Below, piece by piece: positions 1-11,145 of a stretch of 32,329 nt of DNA. The DNA is from Stramenopiles sp. TOSAG23-6 (Eukaryota; Sar). The notes under the pieces are model-generated. The model searched no databases, was not told where the DNA came from, and worked only from the letters and a program-made list of their open reading frames with translations. The stretch covers positions 1-32,329 of the forward strand of contig LT635959.1 of NCBI GenBank assembly GCA_900128565.1, read 5' to 3'. The first letter of the stretch is position 1. The number at the start of each line of letters is the position of its first letter. Both the position numbers and the translations under genes were made by a program.

Positions 1-138
1 AAGTTTCAGAGCGATTCATGGACAAATGAAAAAGTTGGAGTGATATGGTTACAGTAATTTCTGCCATTCTTTTTTCAAGTCAATTCAATTCATACATTTA
101 TTATACTAGAAAGCACATTTATTATACTAGAACGCTAA
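1..138. other. 3' flank of transposase gene
   Basis: AT-rich sequence downstream of the leftmost minus-strand gene. The only structure I see is a short direct repeat at about 97-133, where a 15-base unit ending in TATACTAGAA occurs twice with six bases between the copies. I looked for inverted repeats matching the other flank of the transposase gene (3412-3800) and saw none. Confidence 0.5.
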
Positions 139-3100
139 CTATACATATTCATACACACTGAGATACTTTTTCTTTAAATAAACGAGCTTGGCTTTCAATT
201 TGTTAACAAATCTTCCCGTTGGATTAAGAGCAGTATCCGTCATATCTCCCTGAAATGTTGGAAATTCTATATGTTGATCGTGATTGTTTTGTAGTATAGG
301 TGGCTTAAACTTGTCCTTTCTTGCTGTCTTATATCCTCCAATTCCCTGAGATTTTTCTACATTATTATCAAGTAAAAGTACTGCATCATACTGTGGTAAC
401 TCAATTCGATGGAATAAAGCAACTGGCTTTATCACAATAACTTTTTTAGTTCCGGGGAAAAATCTATTTCTTCCTTTCTTTGCAAATTGTTGATGACTAT
501 AAAAAGCGTACTTTACTATTTTGTTCTTCCCTACACTACCTAATCCATACGGTTTAAGATAACCAAGAAGAATATTCAGTTGTGTCTGTCCTTTAGAACC
601 GCACCACAAGCCAAGATCTAACCAATCTTTGAATTCAACACCTGTTATAAAATTTATGAACTCTTTTAAGTATGGACGGAACACAGGTTTGGCACGCGGC
701 TTGCCTTCGACCCATTTACGGTATAATAGCAGCTCGTTTATGTCTAGAAAAAGAAGGATTTTCCCAATTTTTGTTACTCTAGCGTCTCCTACATTATTTA
801 TACGCTCACGTTCTGACCATTCTAAATGTATACCAGGAATCTCGTATTTCTCCGAATGCTCTATCATACTTTTACTCGTATTTTTTGTTTTCCCGAATTC
901 TTTTGATAAACTCAGTCGTGTACTTCCATTATGGTTAAGACGCGTGTTTTTACCCAAAAATCCCCCTTCCTTTATATTTTTTGAATGTTGAACTCGTTGC
1001 GCAGCTGACTGCATTCTATTGGCCTTCTCAAGACGCTTGCGTAACCGTTCCTTCTGAGTCTGTCGTCGCCATACTTCGTTCATACGATTTTCTACTTTTT
1101 TTTTTTCTACTTTCCGTACTCTTGGTAAAACAGGTAAGCCTGCTTCTTTTATGCATTCAAGCCTCCATGAGTATTCATCTCCAAAAAAATGGTACATTGC
1201 AGTAGCATTGCTTCTCATTGCTCCCATAGCTGCAATTCCATTCCAGTGTGGTTCTGAAATCTTCCGTCTCTTTGTACCTCTAGTGTGAGTAAATGCAAAT
1301 CCTACTTCACTCACGTTTGTAGTTACTCTCCCATGTTCTCTATCAATCAAACTATCAGCTTTTTCAACACGCTTGTCGCAAATTGTTTTTATGAGCTTTC
1401 TGTGCGCGTCACACGAAACTATCAGCCGTTTTTCAGTTTTAGTAACACCATCTTCATGATGTTGGCATGACGTAACCTCTCCATCAATCACAGCAGAGTG
1501 AACATCATTTAAACAATGAAAAAGCATTTGTACATACCTAGCATACCAACAAGGATCTCTACGTGCGCCTGCTTCTTTTTGTAGCTTGAAGTTTGCTGCT
1601 TTTGACCATTTCATATGGTCACTACTCCTGATGCAACCACAAAAGTTAATCACACGTGCGGGAATTGTACGTTTGTACTTCAATCCCCTTTCTTTTCCAC
1701 TATCCTTTTTAATATTCTTTGGCAGGGTAAAGTCTACCAGTCCATGCTCTTTTGTTTCTAATTGTATTGTTTGGTCTGGACACCACGAATCCTCAACTTT
1801 AACCGTATGTGTGAATATTTTTTTTTTTGCTGGTACATTTCTCGTTGTCCACGTATGCGATTTGTTCTTACATCCGCAGCCTTTCGGCTTCTTGGCTGCA
1901 GCCGTCTCAATTGCTTTTCCAAAACATTTGTTGTCATGGGCGCAACATGCTCTCAAGAGTGCCCATGGGAAAAGAATTTTCAGAATTATGTCAACAGCTG
2001 TATCACCATCACTTATAGACGTCAAGGACTCTTTACCGTAACCCAATGCTTGTAATTCAAGAAATACAAATGTACAAAGAAGTGATTCAAAACTTGCACT
2101 TGTTCCCAAGGATGGATTTTCTTTACTATTCCTTGACATAGTTTTATAGGCCATGATAGCCCCATATAGTCGCGGTTCTCGAACTTGGAATTGTGCATGA
2201 GGGGCATTACTACCTGGTGTATTCCAGGCACAATCTGCAGACGTCAGTGCATTTTCAAAATAACCCTTCAGTTTCGCTTGCCTGTGTGCTTCGTTTACTT
2301 CTCTATCTAATACCCGTATCGTGATTTTGGCAAATTCATCTATTACACTATTAAAAATAGGTTTACTATAAGGGTCTGCACCAAGTAAATCGAAAAAATC
2401 TTTATATTCAGAATAAAAGCCGCGTCCTCCTCCAAGAAACATTGTGAATATTATAGTCCTTCCTAAGTTCCATCGTCTTACATTATTGATTGAGTCATCT
2501 GGTATTGAGTCACCAGATACATTACCACCTAAAGAGCATTCTTCTCCACAGCCATCACACTTGAATTTTACAAATAGCTCGCACCCACGGCCTTTCAATG
2601 GTATTGGAACTATTTGATATTTCCCTCCACAACGTTTACCGTTAACAATTTTGTCATGAGAGGTATCCATACATTTAAAAAGGTCTGCTATGTGTGCTTC
2701 AGAAGTTATCCCATATCTTTTGATTTGTGATTTCCTGTTGGCCTCGGCCTTTTGTTTTAGTACATGAATTCGAAGGCTAGCATGTTTTCTAACTTGTGGG
2801 TATTTCTTTTCAAGAGCAATAACAGGTGCACCTTGGTCTAGTTGAATTGGAATTTCAGGGTTAAGTCCTGCTCCATCTTTATTGGCTCTTCTTTTCAGTC
2901 TAGCACTTAGCCATGGCTTATATACTCTAGATGTTTTGGGGCTTATAAACTTTCCATCAGGTCGACTTTTCCAACCAGCAGCTTCTAATCTTCTTTCAGA
3001 TTGTTCGGGAAGAGTTGATACAAACTTTCGTTTGCTTGTGTTGTTCGTCGTTGACGACGACGTTGACCGGTCCGTTGACCGGTCCGTTGACCGTGTAACT

Positions 3101-3411
3101 CGTTGAGCCTCTCCAACTTCTCTTCCAACTGCAATTGGTCTTGAAGCTGAACCAAGTAGCCCACTACCTCTTTTCGTCGCCATTGCACATGGGGTGTATG
3201 AACTGTGAGCCATTGGCATCAATTTCTCTGGTTGTTCCAGAATATTTTTCATGGTGCCAGAAAGACCTGTCTGTGATGACGCATGGTCATCTTTGTTCTT
3301 TTTTGCATCACTTCGAATGGGAAATACACGCTTTTTTTTTTTNTTTCGATCATTCATCATCTTAGCCCATGCTTTCCTTTTCTTGGGACCCATTCCTCCC
3401 ATTCCTCCCAT
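139..3411 (-). CDS. Mutator-like DDE transposase with C-terminal HAD/FCP1-like region
   Basis: Predicted 1090-residue protein from the ATG at 3411. The frame is open upstream to 3537, but the codons there look like AT-rich leader, and MGGMGGMGPKKRK makes a sensible nuclear start. A basic, low-complexity N-terminus carries an RSTD repeat (about residues 106-118). A Cys cluster (FKCDGCGEEC, about 284-292) precedes a transposase-like core. The first acid is probably in SADCAWNTPG (D about 393) and the second in SISDGDTAVD (D about 468/470). CCAHDNKCFG (about 489-498) supplies the C-x2-H motif typical of Mutator-type transposases. NVSEVGF (E about 702) is the likely third acid. Residues about 880-1070 resemble an FCP1/NIF HAD phosphatase (LLFLDINELL, FRPYLKEFINFI, LGLWCGSKG, VLLLDNN), with the second Asp of DxD replaced by Asn. 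One N at 3343 leaves one residue unknown. I see no terminal inverted repeats, so it may be an old or domesticated copy. The family is inferred from motifs, not from a search. Confidence 0.6.
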   Translation of the reverse strand: MGGMGGMGPKKRKAWAKMMNDRXKKKKRVFPIRSDAKKNKDDHASSQTGLSGTMKNILEQPEKLMPMAHSSYTPCAMATKRGSGLLGSASRPIAVGREVGEAQRVTRSTDRSTDRSTSSSTTNNTSKRKFVSTLPEQSERRLEAAGWKSRPDGKFISPKTSRVYKPWLSARLKRRANKDGAGLNPEIPIQLDQGAPVIALEKKYPQVRKHASLRIHVLKQKAEANRKSQIKRYGITSEAHIADLFKCMDTSHDKIVNGKRCGGKYQIVPIPLKGRGCELFVKFKCDGCGEECSLGGNVSGDSIPDDSINNVRRWNLGRTIIFTMFLGGGRGFYSEYKDFFDLLGADPYSKPIFNSVIDEFAKITIRVLDREVNEAHRQAKLKGYFENALTSADCAWNTPGSNAPHAQFQVREPRLYGAIMAYKTMSRNSKENPSLGTSASFESLLCTFVFLELQALGYGKESLTSISDGDTAVDIILKILFPWALLRACCAHDNKCFGKAIETAAAKKPKGCGCKNKSHTWTTRNVPAKKKIFTHTVKVEDSWCPDQTIQLETKEHGLVDFTLPKNIKKDSGKERGLKYKRTIPARVINFCGCIRSSDHMKWSKAANFKLQKEAGARRDPCWYARYVQMLFHCLNDVHSAVIDGEVTSCQHHEDGVTKTEKRLIVSCDAHRKLIKTICDKRVEKADSLIDREHGRVTTNVSEVGFAFTHTRGTKRRKISEPHWNGIAAMGAMRSNATAMYHFFGDEYSWRLECIKEAGLPVLPRVRKVEKKKVENRMNEVWRRQTQKERLRKRLEKANRMQSAAQRVQHSKNIKEGGFLGKNTRLNHNGSTRLSLSKEFGKTKNTSKSMIEHSEKYEIPGIHLEWSERERINNVGDARVTKIGKILLFLDINELLLYRKWVEGKPRAKPVFRPYLKEFINFITGVEFKDWLDLGLWCGSKGQTQLNILLGYLKPYGLGSVGKNKIVKYAFYSHQQFAKKGRNRFFPGTKKVIVIKPVALFHRIELPQYDAVLLLDNNVEKSQGIGGYKTARKDKFKPPILQNNHDQHIEFPTFQGDMTDTALNPTGRFVNKLKAKLVYLKKKYLSVYEYV

Positions 3412-3798
3412 GCTAAAAATGGGGGAAATGTGAATTAGTGCGGCAATATTTGATATAGTACACCAAAGAAGATAAAAAACATAACAATTCTCGCGCGTAA
3501 TTTTTCTTTTAAAAAATCGCGCGAAAAGGCAAAACACGAAAAAACGGTTTACTTACCTCTTAAGCGATCTGAGCGACCGTTATATTGTTATATTTACTTT
3601 GCAAACCCTAACCCTAGTTACTACTAGTAGCGCTATTAAAAAAAAAAAAAGGCAGAAAAAAAGGCAGAAAAAAGAAATTTCCTCGGCGACTTGACCTTGA
3701 CTTTGGACTTCCGTTACACAAACAAAATTAATTTTACAGTAAAAGCTTCTTTATTTGATTTGTGTCTTCTACTGATTGTGTCTACTGGAAAACATAAA
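3412..3798. promoter_or_regulatory. Divergent promoter region with telobox
   Basis: Shared upstream region of the transposase gene (-) and the unknown membrane-protein gene (+). It holds AAACCCTAACCCTAG at 3603-3617, two TTAGGG-type telomere units on the minus strand, followed by an A-run and GGCAGAAAAAA repeats near 3650. The telomere-like unit recurs in two other divergent promoters of this window. Its function here is inferred by analogy with plant telo-boxes. Confidence 0.5.
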
Positions 3799-6193
3799 AT
3801 GATGATTGGTGGGGTGAACTTAAGCGCTGTAATAAAGTCAAATGACAATGAAGAATCATTTCTTCTTGTGGACGAAGGAAAATGTGGAGATATCACAACT
3901 TCACCTGAGCAAAAGAAAAATGTTCCAAACTTTTGTACATGTACTACAAAAAAGACCGAGTCTTTATCTTTCCAAAATCAACACGAAATGGACAACTTGA
4001 TGAGTGAGTCCGAGATGGACTTGTTTTCTACATTTGAAATTATGCTTGAGCAGTTTTCCTTTGGTGTTGGGGGTAATCTGACTGACGACTGCGAACAGTT
4101 GGAAGAGTCTGCCGCAAACTTTGACGACAAAATGATGGAGTATACAACTGGAACTGACGGTGAAGTTCACATGGTATTCAAATTGACTGAAGATATGTTG
4201 GAATATCTTCAAGGCCATGATGAGTCTTCTTGGGAGTATGTCTACTCGGAAGCACAAAAAAACAAAGACTCCTCTGAAAGTCAGCCAGTTGATGCTGACA
4301 GTGTAATTAAGGATGAATTTTTAAGAATCTCTCGTGAACAAACACCTGATATGTACGAGAGAAAATACCATCCCTTGCGTTTTTCAATCTTAAATTCATT
4401 ATACCTCGTTTCAATGTGGTTCATTCTCCTTGTCTCAACTATTGCAATGGATAACATCGTTGGCCAAAAGCTCTTTCAACCATGGGCATATACGAGTACA
4501 TTTAACCGTGAACTAATTGAATACAGATTTATGAGCAAGAGAAATTCATTCAATATGAACAAGAGAAATTCATTCAATATGAACAAGAGAAACTCATTGA
4601 ATACTCGTGAATTCGAAAACCTTGCACATGCAAAATATGAAAATGTATTCTATATGTCAACTTGGGCCAAAAAGAAATTAAAGCAACATCCAAAAAAACA
4701 TAATTCAAATGAAAACAAAAAAGATATTTTGAATCCTCCGGAGGTACTTTTTAATTATTACTTTCAATTTTTTTTTTCACAGTAAATTTCATACCTAACG
4801 AGTTTCAAATGTGATATATTTTTTCAGAATACATGTCAAATCGGCTTTGGTATGGCCCTCTTTGAGTGAATTAAATGCATATAATTTACCTCGTGGAAAC
4901 TATAATGAGTCAGTATTACCTATGCATAATCAAAATTTCAACAAAACAAACGATGACTTCTATGGGCCAATTGGAAGTAGAAATAAAAAAGACACATCTA
5001 AATTCATCCCCGTAAGTACGTACTCTGGTGCGAAGAACGAAACACTTAAGGAGAAAGTTTCTCCAGTTGGACCTGTACCAGCTAGTAATAAAGCTCAAAA
5101 GCATACTAAAACTGTCTGGTTTGCGATTGGTGAAAAAGGTGAATCTGTTCCCTCAGGAACGTACGAATACCGAAGTAATCATACACTCTTTCATAAAAGG
5201 AATAAATTCAAAATTAAAAAGGATGGTGCATCATCACTTGCTCTTGTATTAGCAAGTCCAATCGGTCAAAAATGGAAAGAATATGCACGTCAAGTTCGCT
5301 CCCAACTCTATGTTACAAGTGTACAAGTGTTAAAGGATGATGTTTTACTATCAAAATTATTCACTTTGTTCGCAAAAGAGCAATGGCAACGTAAATCTGA
5401 TAAAGATCAGCGCGATGCAATGGCAATGCAACTGGTGATAAGGACTAAAAGCACCGGGTCTCCTCAGTTTATGTCTGATTATGTACAGAATTTTTTAAAA
5501 CATCAGCATATTAATGAATTTTGTTCAAGACAACGCTTATCTGACAAAACAAAAAAGTGTTCATTTGAAGGAAACAAATCACTTGTACCTGTGTATGAGT
5601 TTGCTGTAGTTTCGCCAAAAATGCCAAGCGCATATTGGACTTACTCAACATACCCAACGCCTAAGGTGGACTCTTCATTCTTCTGCAATGAAAAAAAGTG
5701 TCCGTGGTGGGCAGCCATGTTACAGAATGACTCAAGCGAACGTAGCGCAAGTCTGTCTCATGTTGATTCGAAAGCTATGCAGTTGGTTTCAATGTCTAGT
5801 GCACTCACTAAGCTTGAAAATGATATAAGCCATCCTGACACGTGGGGGGAAGAGTTCAATTTTGATAATTTCAATTATGAGAATGCTGAAGAAAATGTCG
5901 CATCATTTGAAGATGCATTGAAATATGTTGAAGCAACACTTTCAGAAGAAGAATCTTGGTTAGTTGAACACCAAAGGCAACTATGGATTGAATTTGCAAA
6001 GACAGAAGTAGCACGTCAAGAATTGTTGTTGCAAAAAAACCTTGTTTATATTGCACGAGCATTCATGAAGGATCTCGAAGACAGAGCAGAAGTGCCAGCA
6101 GCAGCAGCAGCCCGGGCAGCAGCCGCAGCAGCAGCACCGGCAGCAGCAGCAGAAACAGCGGCGGCAGCAGCAGCAGCAGCAGCATCAAACTGA
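3799..6193 (+). CDS. Unknown membrane protein, two exons
   Basis: I do not recognise this protein. Exon 1 is 3799-4743 (ATG start MMIGGVNLSA, 315 codons) and exon 2 is 4835-6193, giving 767 residues when the introner at 4744-4834 is removed. Ending the intron at the nearer AG (4827) would put exon 2 out of frame and stop within 14 codons. Residues 1-190 are acidic. A single hydrophobic segment (about 195-221, SILNSLYLVSMWFILLVSTI) is probably membrane-spanning. It is followed by three copies of an eight-residue NKRNSFNM-type repeat (about 245-268), 24 bases each in the DNA. Exon 2 is basic, then helical and acidic, and ends in an Ala-rich tail encoded by GCA/GCG repeats (about 6095-6185). An open frame extends upstream to 3691 but begins with TTG, so ATG 3799 is preferred. 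It is divergent from the transposase gene. Confidence 0.6.
4744..4834 (+). other. Introner-like intron B (GT-AT, 91 nt)
   Basis: Begins GTACTTTTTAATT and ends TTCAGAATACAT. The core reads TTTCATACCTAACG. Removing 91 nt joins GAG to GTC in frame. An internal TTTTTTCAG at 4827 looks like a normal acceptor but gives a frameshift and early stop. It is the most diverged member at its 5' end and the only one whose preceding exon base is not T. Confidence 0.6.
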
Positions 6194-6376
6194 TGTGAAT
6201 TTGGCCGTATAATTTACGTTTCTGTGAAACATATTTTGTGGTTCACAAAGAGGATGTGTACTATAAAGTAAAATAAAACAATTCGTAAAAGATTCCCTTT
6301 ATTAAATTTCAATGTACTGGCTACATATTTCATCATACTCCGAATACTCATAGCCAATCCTTGCTCAATGAAAGCA
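6194..6376. other. Convergent 3' intergenic region
   Basis: Short AT-rich gap between two genes whose 3' ends face each other. It contains AATAAA-like sequence on the plus strand near 6270, which could serve polyadenylation. Nothing else is seen. Confidence 0.35.
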
Positions 6377-9300
6377 TTATTCATTAGATAACATACTACT
6401 AATATAATGCTTCCATTGTATATTCACGTATTTATATGTATAGCGAAGCTTGACATTTATCGTATTATAAACATTACGAATATAGAACTTACATATCATA
6501 TTTATTTTTTCCGCTGTCACTATAATTTTATAGTCATGGAGAAGCTTGTTATGTATTTTCTTATAAATATTATATGTATAGTAGGCATATAACATTTTTA
6601 CTCTATGAAGAGGCCACCTTTGCTTACATCTCGTAAGAAAAGACTGATACTTATCTAAATAATACTCTAAATCATTCATCCCCTGATAAATTATCTCTAA
6701 AAAAAAATCCAATAATTTAGTTTCGTTACACTGCATCTCCTGCTTCATTTTGGATCTGATGACAAGGTCTCTAGTAAAGTCAACAATTTCTTCTGCTGTG
6801 TGGTTTTGGGGAAAGGGTTCGAAACCTTTGAAATCTTCGAAATCTTCTAAATAGTACGCTTTGTGTAATATTTGAGGGGTAAATCTTAAATTTGTCGCAT
6901 CTTCCATAATTGCATTTCGAACTATTTCATCTCGTTGGATATCTGAAAGGCTACTAGCAAAACTTTTAATGCCTTCTTCATTCATATTGTGTATATCAAT
7001 ACCAAATTTGACGTCTATAGGAGAAACATTCGTCTCCTCTGAAATTTCTTTTAGTCGTATTTCTAGAAGCCTATCGCGATTCTTCTTATATACTCGCTGG
7101 TGATACTTTTCAGAAAATCCGGATAACTTTCTTTGGATTCGGTTAACTGATTTCAAATGTTTTCTGACATTTTCTGACTGAACATAGATAGAGGAAGAGA
7201 ACATCGTTTGAACAAGTTTAGAATCCGCTTTATCAAGAAGATTGTAACTTTTGACAATACCTTGTCTAGAATTTTCGTCTGAAGAATATATCGCATTGCA
7301 TGCTGTAAAGTCATTGATGTGTGACGTCGTGTTTCCTATTTGTGTTGAAGTCATTTGCTTTTGTTTGCATGATTTCTCACTAAATGAAGAATTGCCAGGA
7401 ATATTTGACAGCATATGATAACGTAACATATCTTCTGCCGTCACAACATTGCCTAATGTCGTTGTGTTGAATTTGGATTCTTTATACACAACATTATTAC
7501 TTTGCTTACTTATATCTATATAACAAACAAATACATTTCTTCGTATTGAAAGTTTCACAAAGCGTTCAAAGTTAAGCAATAGCGCAACTCTATTAATCTT
7601 TTTGTGAACTATATCCGATATTCTCTTTGACTCAGGAGTGCTGTTGTCAATAATTCCAATAAGAGCAAATTTTCCTGAACTAATATAGGTCATATTATTC
7701 GATCGCAGCGGAGGTACATCAAGTATTCTATGTCTTCTTCTCATCCGCCTGTTATCGCATGTACCCGCTAAAGAAATTGAATTTACAGCAACCTCATTTG
7801 AAAGCTCTGAATGAAAGTAAGCGTATATGCTCGAAATGTTTCCTTTAGTGTATACCCAATGATCCTCATCTAGTGGAAGTGTATAATTTTGTCCAATTTG
7901 AAGAGTAATTGGTTCATTGTAATGTTCTAATCTAATATCAATTGCACCTGAGATTAATTGAATAAAGACTTGTGAAACTTCAGTTCCATTCAAATAATTT
8001 CGTAATACTTTCCCAGGAAGGTCAGCAACAAAAGTTGCATCTAGATCTTCTGTTTTTGCATTTTCATTCACCCGTTCAAAGAAATTTCGATTATCATCAT
8101 ATTTAAATAGTTCAGGCATGAGCCATTCATTAAATCTCCATGGTGACCAAGTCAAATTTGTCGCTCCAAAATCAAAATCTGGATTAACAATTCGCTGATT
8201 CTGGTTATCATTCAAAGATCCCCAAAAGTCAAAATAAAGACTAAATCCTTCGCCATATTCTGAAGCATACTCACGCTTAATACATTGGCTAAAAGTGAAT
8301 ATCATATCCGGACTGAATTTCCATCTGTTTCTCTTTTTTTTGTGCCAGCCTAGCTTTTCGTAATAATCTTCCTTAAGTAAAATAATGGAATCTTCATTAA
8401 TACCTCTTATACCACCGGCAGGTACTATCTCTACACTCGTATATTGCTGAGTATTCCAATCAATCATCATGGTATAGCTATATCCATATAAACCTCGACC
8501 CCAGACATTATTATATCCTTTTGTGATAAAATGTGAATATGGCAAAAAACATTCGAATGTCACTAAAACCAATAAGCAAATCACAGTAAAATGATGCCAA
8601 CAATGAATCCTTTTCCTATCAATTTTCTCGCGCGATTCTTTAACATTTAACGTAGCAGGTAGTAAATATCTATCACGTTGATCATTGTAATAATAAATAC
8701 AACGTGAAGACATTTGGGAATTTGATAGTAAAGGCAGGGTATAATAAGACACATTACAAATATAATGCAATATATTTGAAGTGCGAGATAATACAAACCT
8801 AGGCCAACTCGGATTCCACCAAATACTTATTAATCCAATGCACACATGTGGAAATACACCAATTTCAAATAAGTTTACATTTACAGAATGAAAGAAAAAA
8901 CAAACCATACTGGCTACTACTCTGGTTTTTGGATGCATTAGCAAAAATCCTATACATAAATCGAAGCCAAGTCCGCCAGTATTGATAAATAATTTACGAA
9001 AATCTTCTTCAAATGTTAAATTAAAGTTATCTAAAATTGGCATTATGATGGGTTTCACATAAAACTGCATAAATGGAAGACGAGCAATCCATTTCAGTGA
9101 TTTGCCATTTACCCAATCGTTTGAAGAGGCTTTCTTTAAACCTGCTATAAAATAAAGAATGAAATTTATGATGCGTAAAAGCATTACGTTCCACGCTGGT
9201 ACATGGAAACCTTTATCCCAAAGAATTGCTTTAATTCGAATGGGATGAAAAATTTTACGAGATAGGAAAGAGTCAACCTTTTCACAACAGCGTTTTGTCA

Positions 9301-10808
9301 AGTTATTACGTTTTTCATTTTCAATTTTCCAAGTGCTCTTCTCCTTCTCTTCATCACTTGCTTTATATGTGATGAAACAGGAAAACAATACGCAATCGAA
9401 TGACCAACAGGCATGACACTCTAAAAATATCATCACAGTCTTAAGTGTTGCAAATAAATACGAGTGATTATTCCAGTGAGTTTTGTCTAACAAAAATAAA
9501 TACCAAGCACCAATAGCACAGATAAAACAAGAAAATTTGTAGAAAAATCCTAAAATAATTCCAATATGAGCAAAAGTAAGTACAGCTCTGAACAAAACGA
9601 AACCATCCCAATTTAAAGGAGTTATCCATGAAAAATAACTAAAATGACACTTGTCATTAGTCAACAAATACTGATTATAAAGACGTTCCATGATGAAATC
9701 AAACATCATTACAATACCGAAGAAAATTCTCCAAATTGCGAGAGACGAGCCATCTATGGGTGCACAAAGTTGTGCAACAATGTTATTCCAAATACTCAAT
9801 TTTACGTTTTTATCATTTGTATCATTTGTATCAATACTCAATTTTACGTTTATATCATTTGTATCATTTGTATCATTTCCATTATCTGCAATTTTATAGG
9901 TATCTTTATCTGTACTTATATCCATTGACATTTCAAAAAATCTTTGTTTATCACGACGTTCTCGTCTTTTCTCATCTCTCTGACGTTTATGTATTGTAAA
10001 AAAATATTTTTTTTCATAAAAAAAATCGTTAGGTACGAAATTTCATACCAAAAAAAAAAAAACATGATGAAGAAAAACGTACATCTACCATTTCATTAAG
10101 TGTTGCTTTTAAATAAGCAATTTTACGTTCGTATGTCATAACTATTTGATCTTCCCGTACGATTGAAGCTGAATCTATTGTCAATTGACTTATATCATAA
10201 TCCATGTTCTTTTTTTGATCATTTTGTAGAGTATTCAACGATTTAGAATGATTTCCACTGTCTTGTATAGAATGTTTCATATTTATGTCATTCGTTATGG
10301 TTAGGTTTTCATCTTCAGGAAGTGTATTTTCTGGAAGGGTGTACATTAATCCGACCTCAAGTGCAACAGTTGGATCTATCGTTTCATTTTCATGAATGCC
10401 TTTAAGTTTTATCAATTCTTCTTTCAATTTTTGATGTTTGATCTTTTTTTCTTTTATTCGTTCCATTTTTAAATTTTCCTCTCTCAATTTTCCCTCTTTT
10501 ATATGTTCAAGTTTCAATTTTTCTTCTTTTTCAATTGTTGTATCTTGTTTTATTGGTTTTATTTGACTCGAACAGATATTATTACAACACAATCGATTCA
10601 ATTCTGCATTCAGATTTCCTTGAAACAATTCAGTTTCATCCTCAATTGTTGGTGAGTTTGCACTTCGTCTAGATCCAAATTTAAATCCTAGACGCATTCG
10701 AGCAACGAATTCTATGGGAGAGGATGGTTTGTATGTTTTCTTTTTCATAATATTAGCTTTGTCCTCCTGGGCATTTATACGTAAATTTTGCTTCTCTTTC
10801 TTTGGCAT
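6377..10808 (-). CDS. ggcx: Vitamin K-dependent gamma-glutamyl carboxylase homologue
   Basis: Two exons, 10808-10083 and 9988-6377, separated by a 94-nt introner; joined they encode 1445 residues. The exon-2 frame is open back through KRQRDEKRRERRDKQRFFE to the intron, so the two reading frames belong to one gene. Residues 1-260 are a basic/acidic coiled-coil-like region absent from animal GGCX. Then comes a short TNDTND-NVKLSI repeat (about 281-307). The carboxylase part (about 310-1000) is clear: DGSSLAIWRIFFGIVMMFD, LLDKTHWNNHSYL (about 409-420), YFIAGLKK (about 521-528, containing the lysine pair that holds the catalytic base of human GGCX, Lys218), GYNNVWGRGLYGYSYTMM and SLYFDFWGSLND. 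Several hydrophobic helices fit the multi-pass ER-membrane HTTM topology. About 450 further C-terminal residues are unrecognised. The family converts Glu to gamma-carboxyglutamate using reduced vitamin K. No vitamin K epoxide reductase lies in the window. Confidence 0.88.
9989..10082 (-). other. Introner-like intron J (GT-AT, 94 nt)
   Basis: Sense strand begins GTACGTTTTTCTTCATCATG, has the core GGTATGAAATTTCGTACC followed by TAACGA, and ends TTTTTTACAATACAT. It joins GAT to AAA, fusing two long reading frames into one carboxylase gene. No AG lies within about 30 bases upstream of the 3' end; the first AG downstream is in the exon (CGTCAG) and does not keep the frame. Confidence 0.7.
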
Positions 10809-11145
10809 TTTTTTCTTAATATATCAATATCTCTGTGCTATTTTCAATTATATTAAAATTATAGTTTAGCTATACTAACTATGTCGTGCGTAGTCGATTG
10901 TAGATACCTTGTTAAGATATACGTAAGATACGTTACTCTCGCTACACTACAGGTTTCGTTTCTGTGCAACTTGCATCAGATCACATAATCTCCGACTATA
11001 GCTAGGGTTAGGGTTAGGGTTTTTTTAACGTAAGTACGTAACGGTTAAAATAAAATTCACACTTCCAAAGCTTCAAACAAAAAAAAATCCAGAGACCAAG
11101 GTAAAGCCAAGGTAAAATGTCTATTTGATATACTCACTCTGAATA
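10809..11145. promoter_or_regulatory. Divergent promoter region with triple telobox
   Basis: Between the carboxylase gene (-) and the WDR34 gene (+). It contains CTAGGGTTAGGGTTAGGGTT at 11002-11021, three TTAGGG-type units, followed by a T-run. A short upstream ATG near 11117 is followed by a stop after three codons, a possible mini-uORF for the downstream gene. An AAGGTAAA-like direct repeat (CCAAGGTAAAGCCAAGGTAAA) sits at about 11096-11116. Confidence 0.55.

Noticed and set aside
1586-2041. Open frames antisense to the transposase gene
   Set aside because: They are shadows of a long coding region with no motifs of their own.
139-3411. Active cut-and-paste element with terminal inverted repeats
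   Set aside because: I compared about 140 bases on the left with about 380 on the right by eye and saw no matching inverted ends.
3412-3537. 42-residue N-terminal extension of the transposase
   Set aside because: The codons are AT-rich and hydrophobic without family meaning; the Met at 3411 begins a basic nuclear-type N-terminus.
3603-3617. Chromosome end or telomere
   Set aside because: Only two to three repeat units occur, three times, always between active-looking genes, so a promoter motif fits better.
3691-3798. N-terminal extension of the unknown membrane protein
   Set aside because: The extended frame begins with TTG; the first ATG is 3799.
4744-4827. Canonical GT-AG intron ending at TTTTTTCAG in the unknown membrane-protein gene
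   Set aside because: It looks ideal as an acceptor, but the joined frame stops within 14 codons, while the GT-AT end seven bases later keeps a 452-residue second exon open.
6407-6592. Small plus-strand frame inside the carboxylase 3' end
   Set aside because: Low-complexity antisense sequence; the carboxylase frame covers it.
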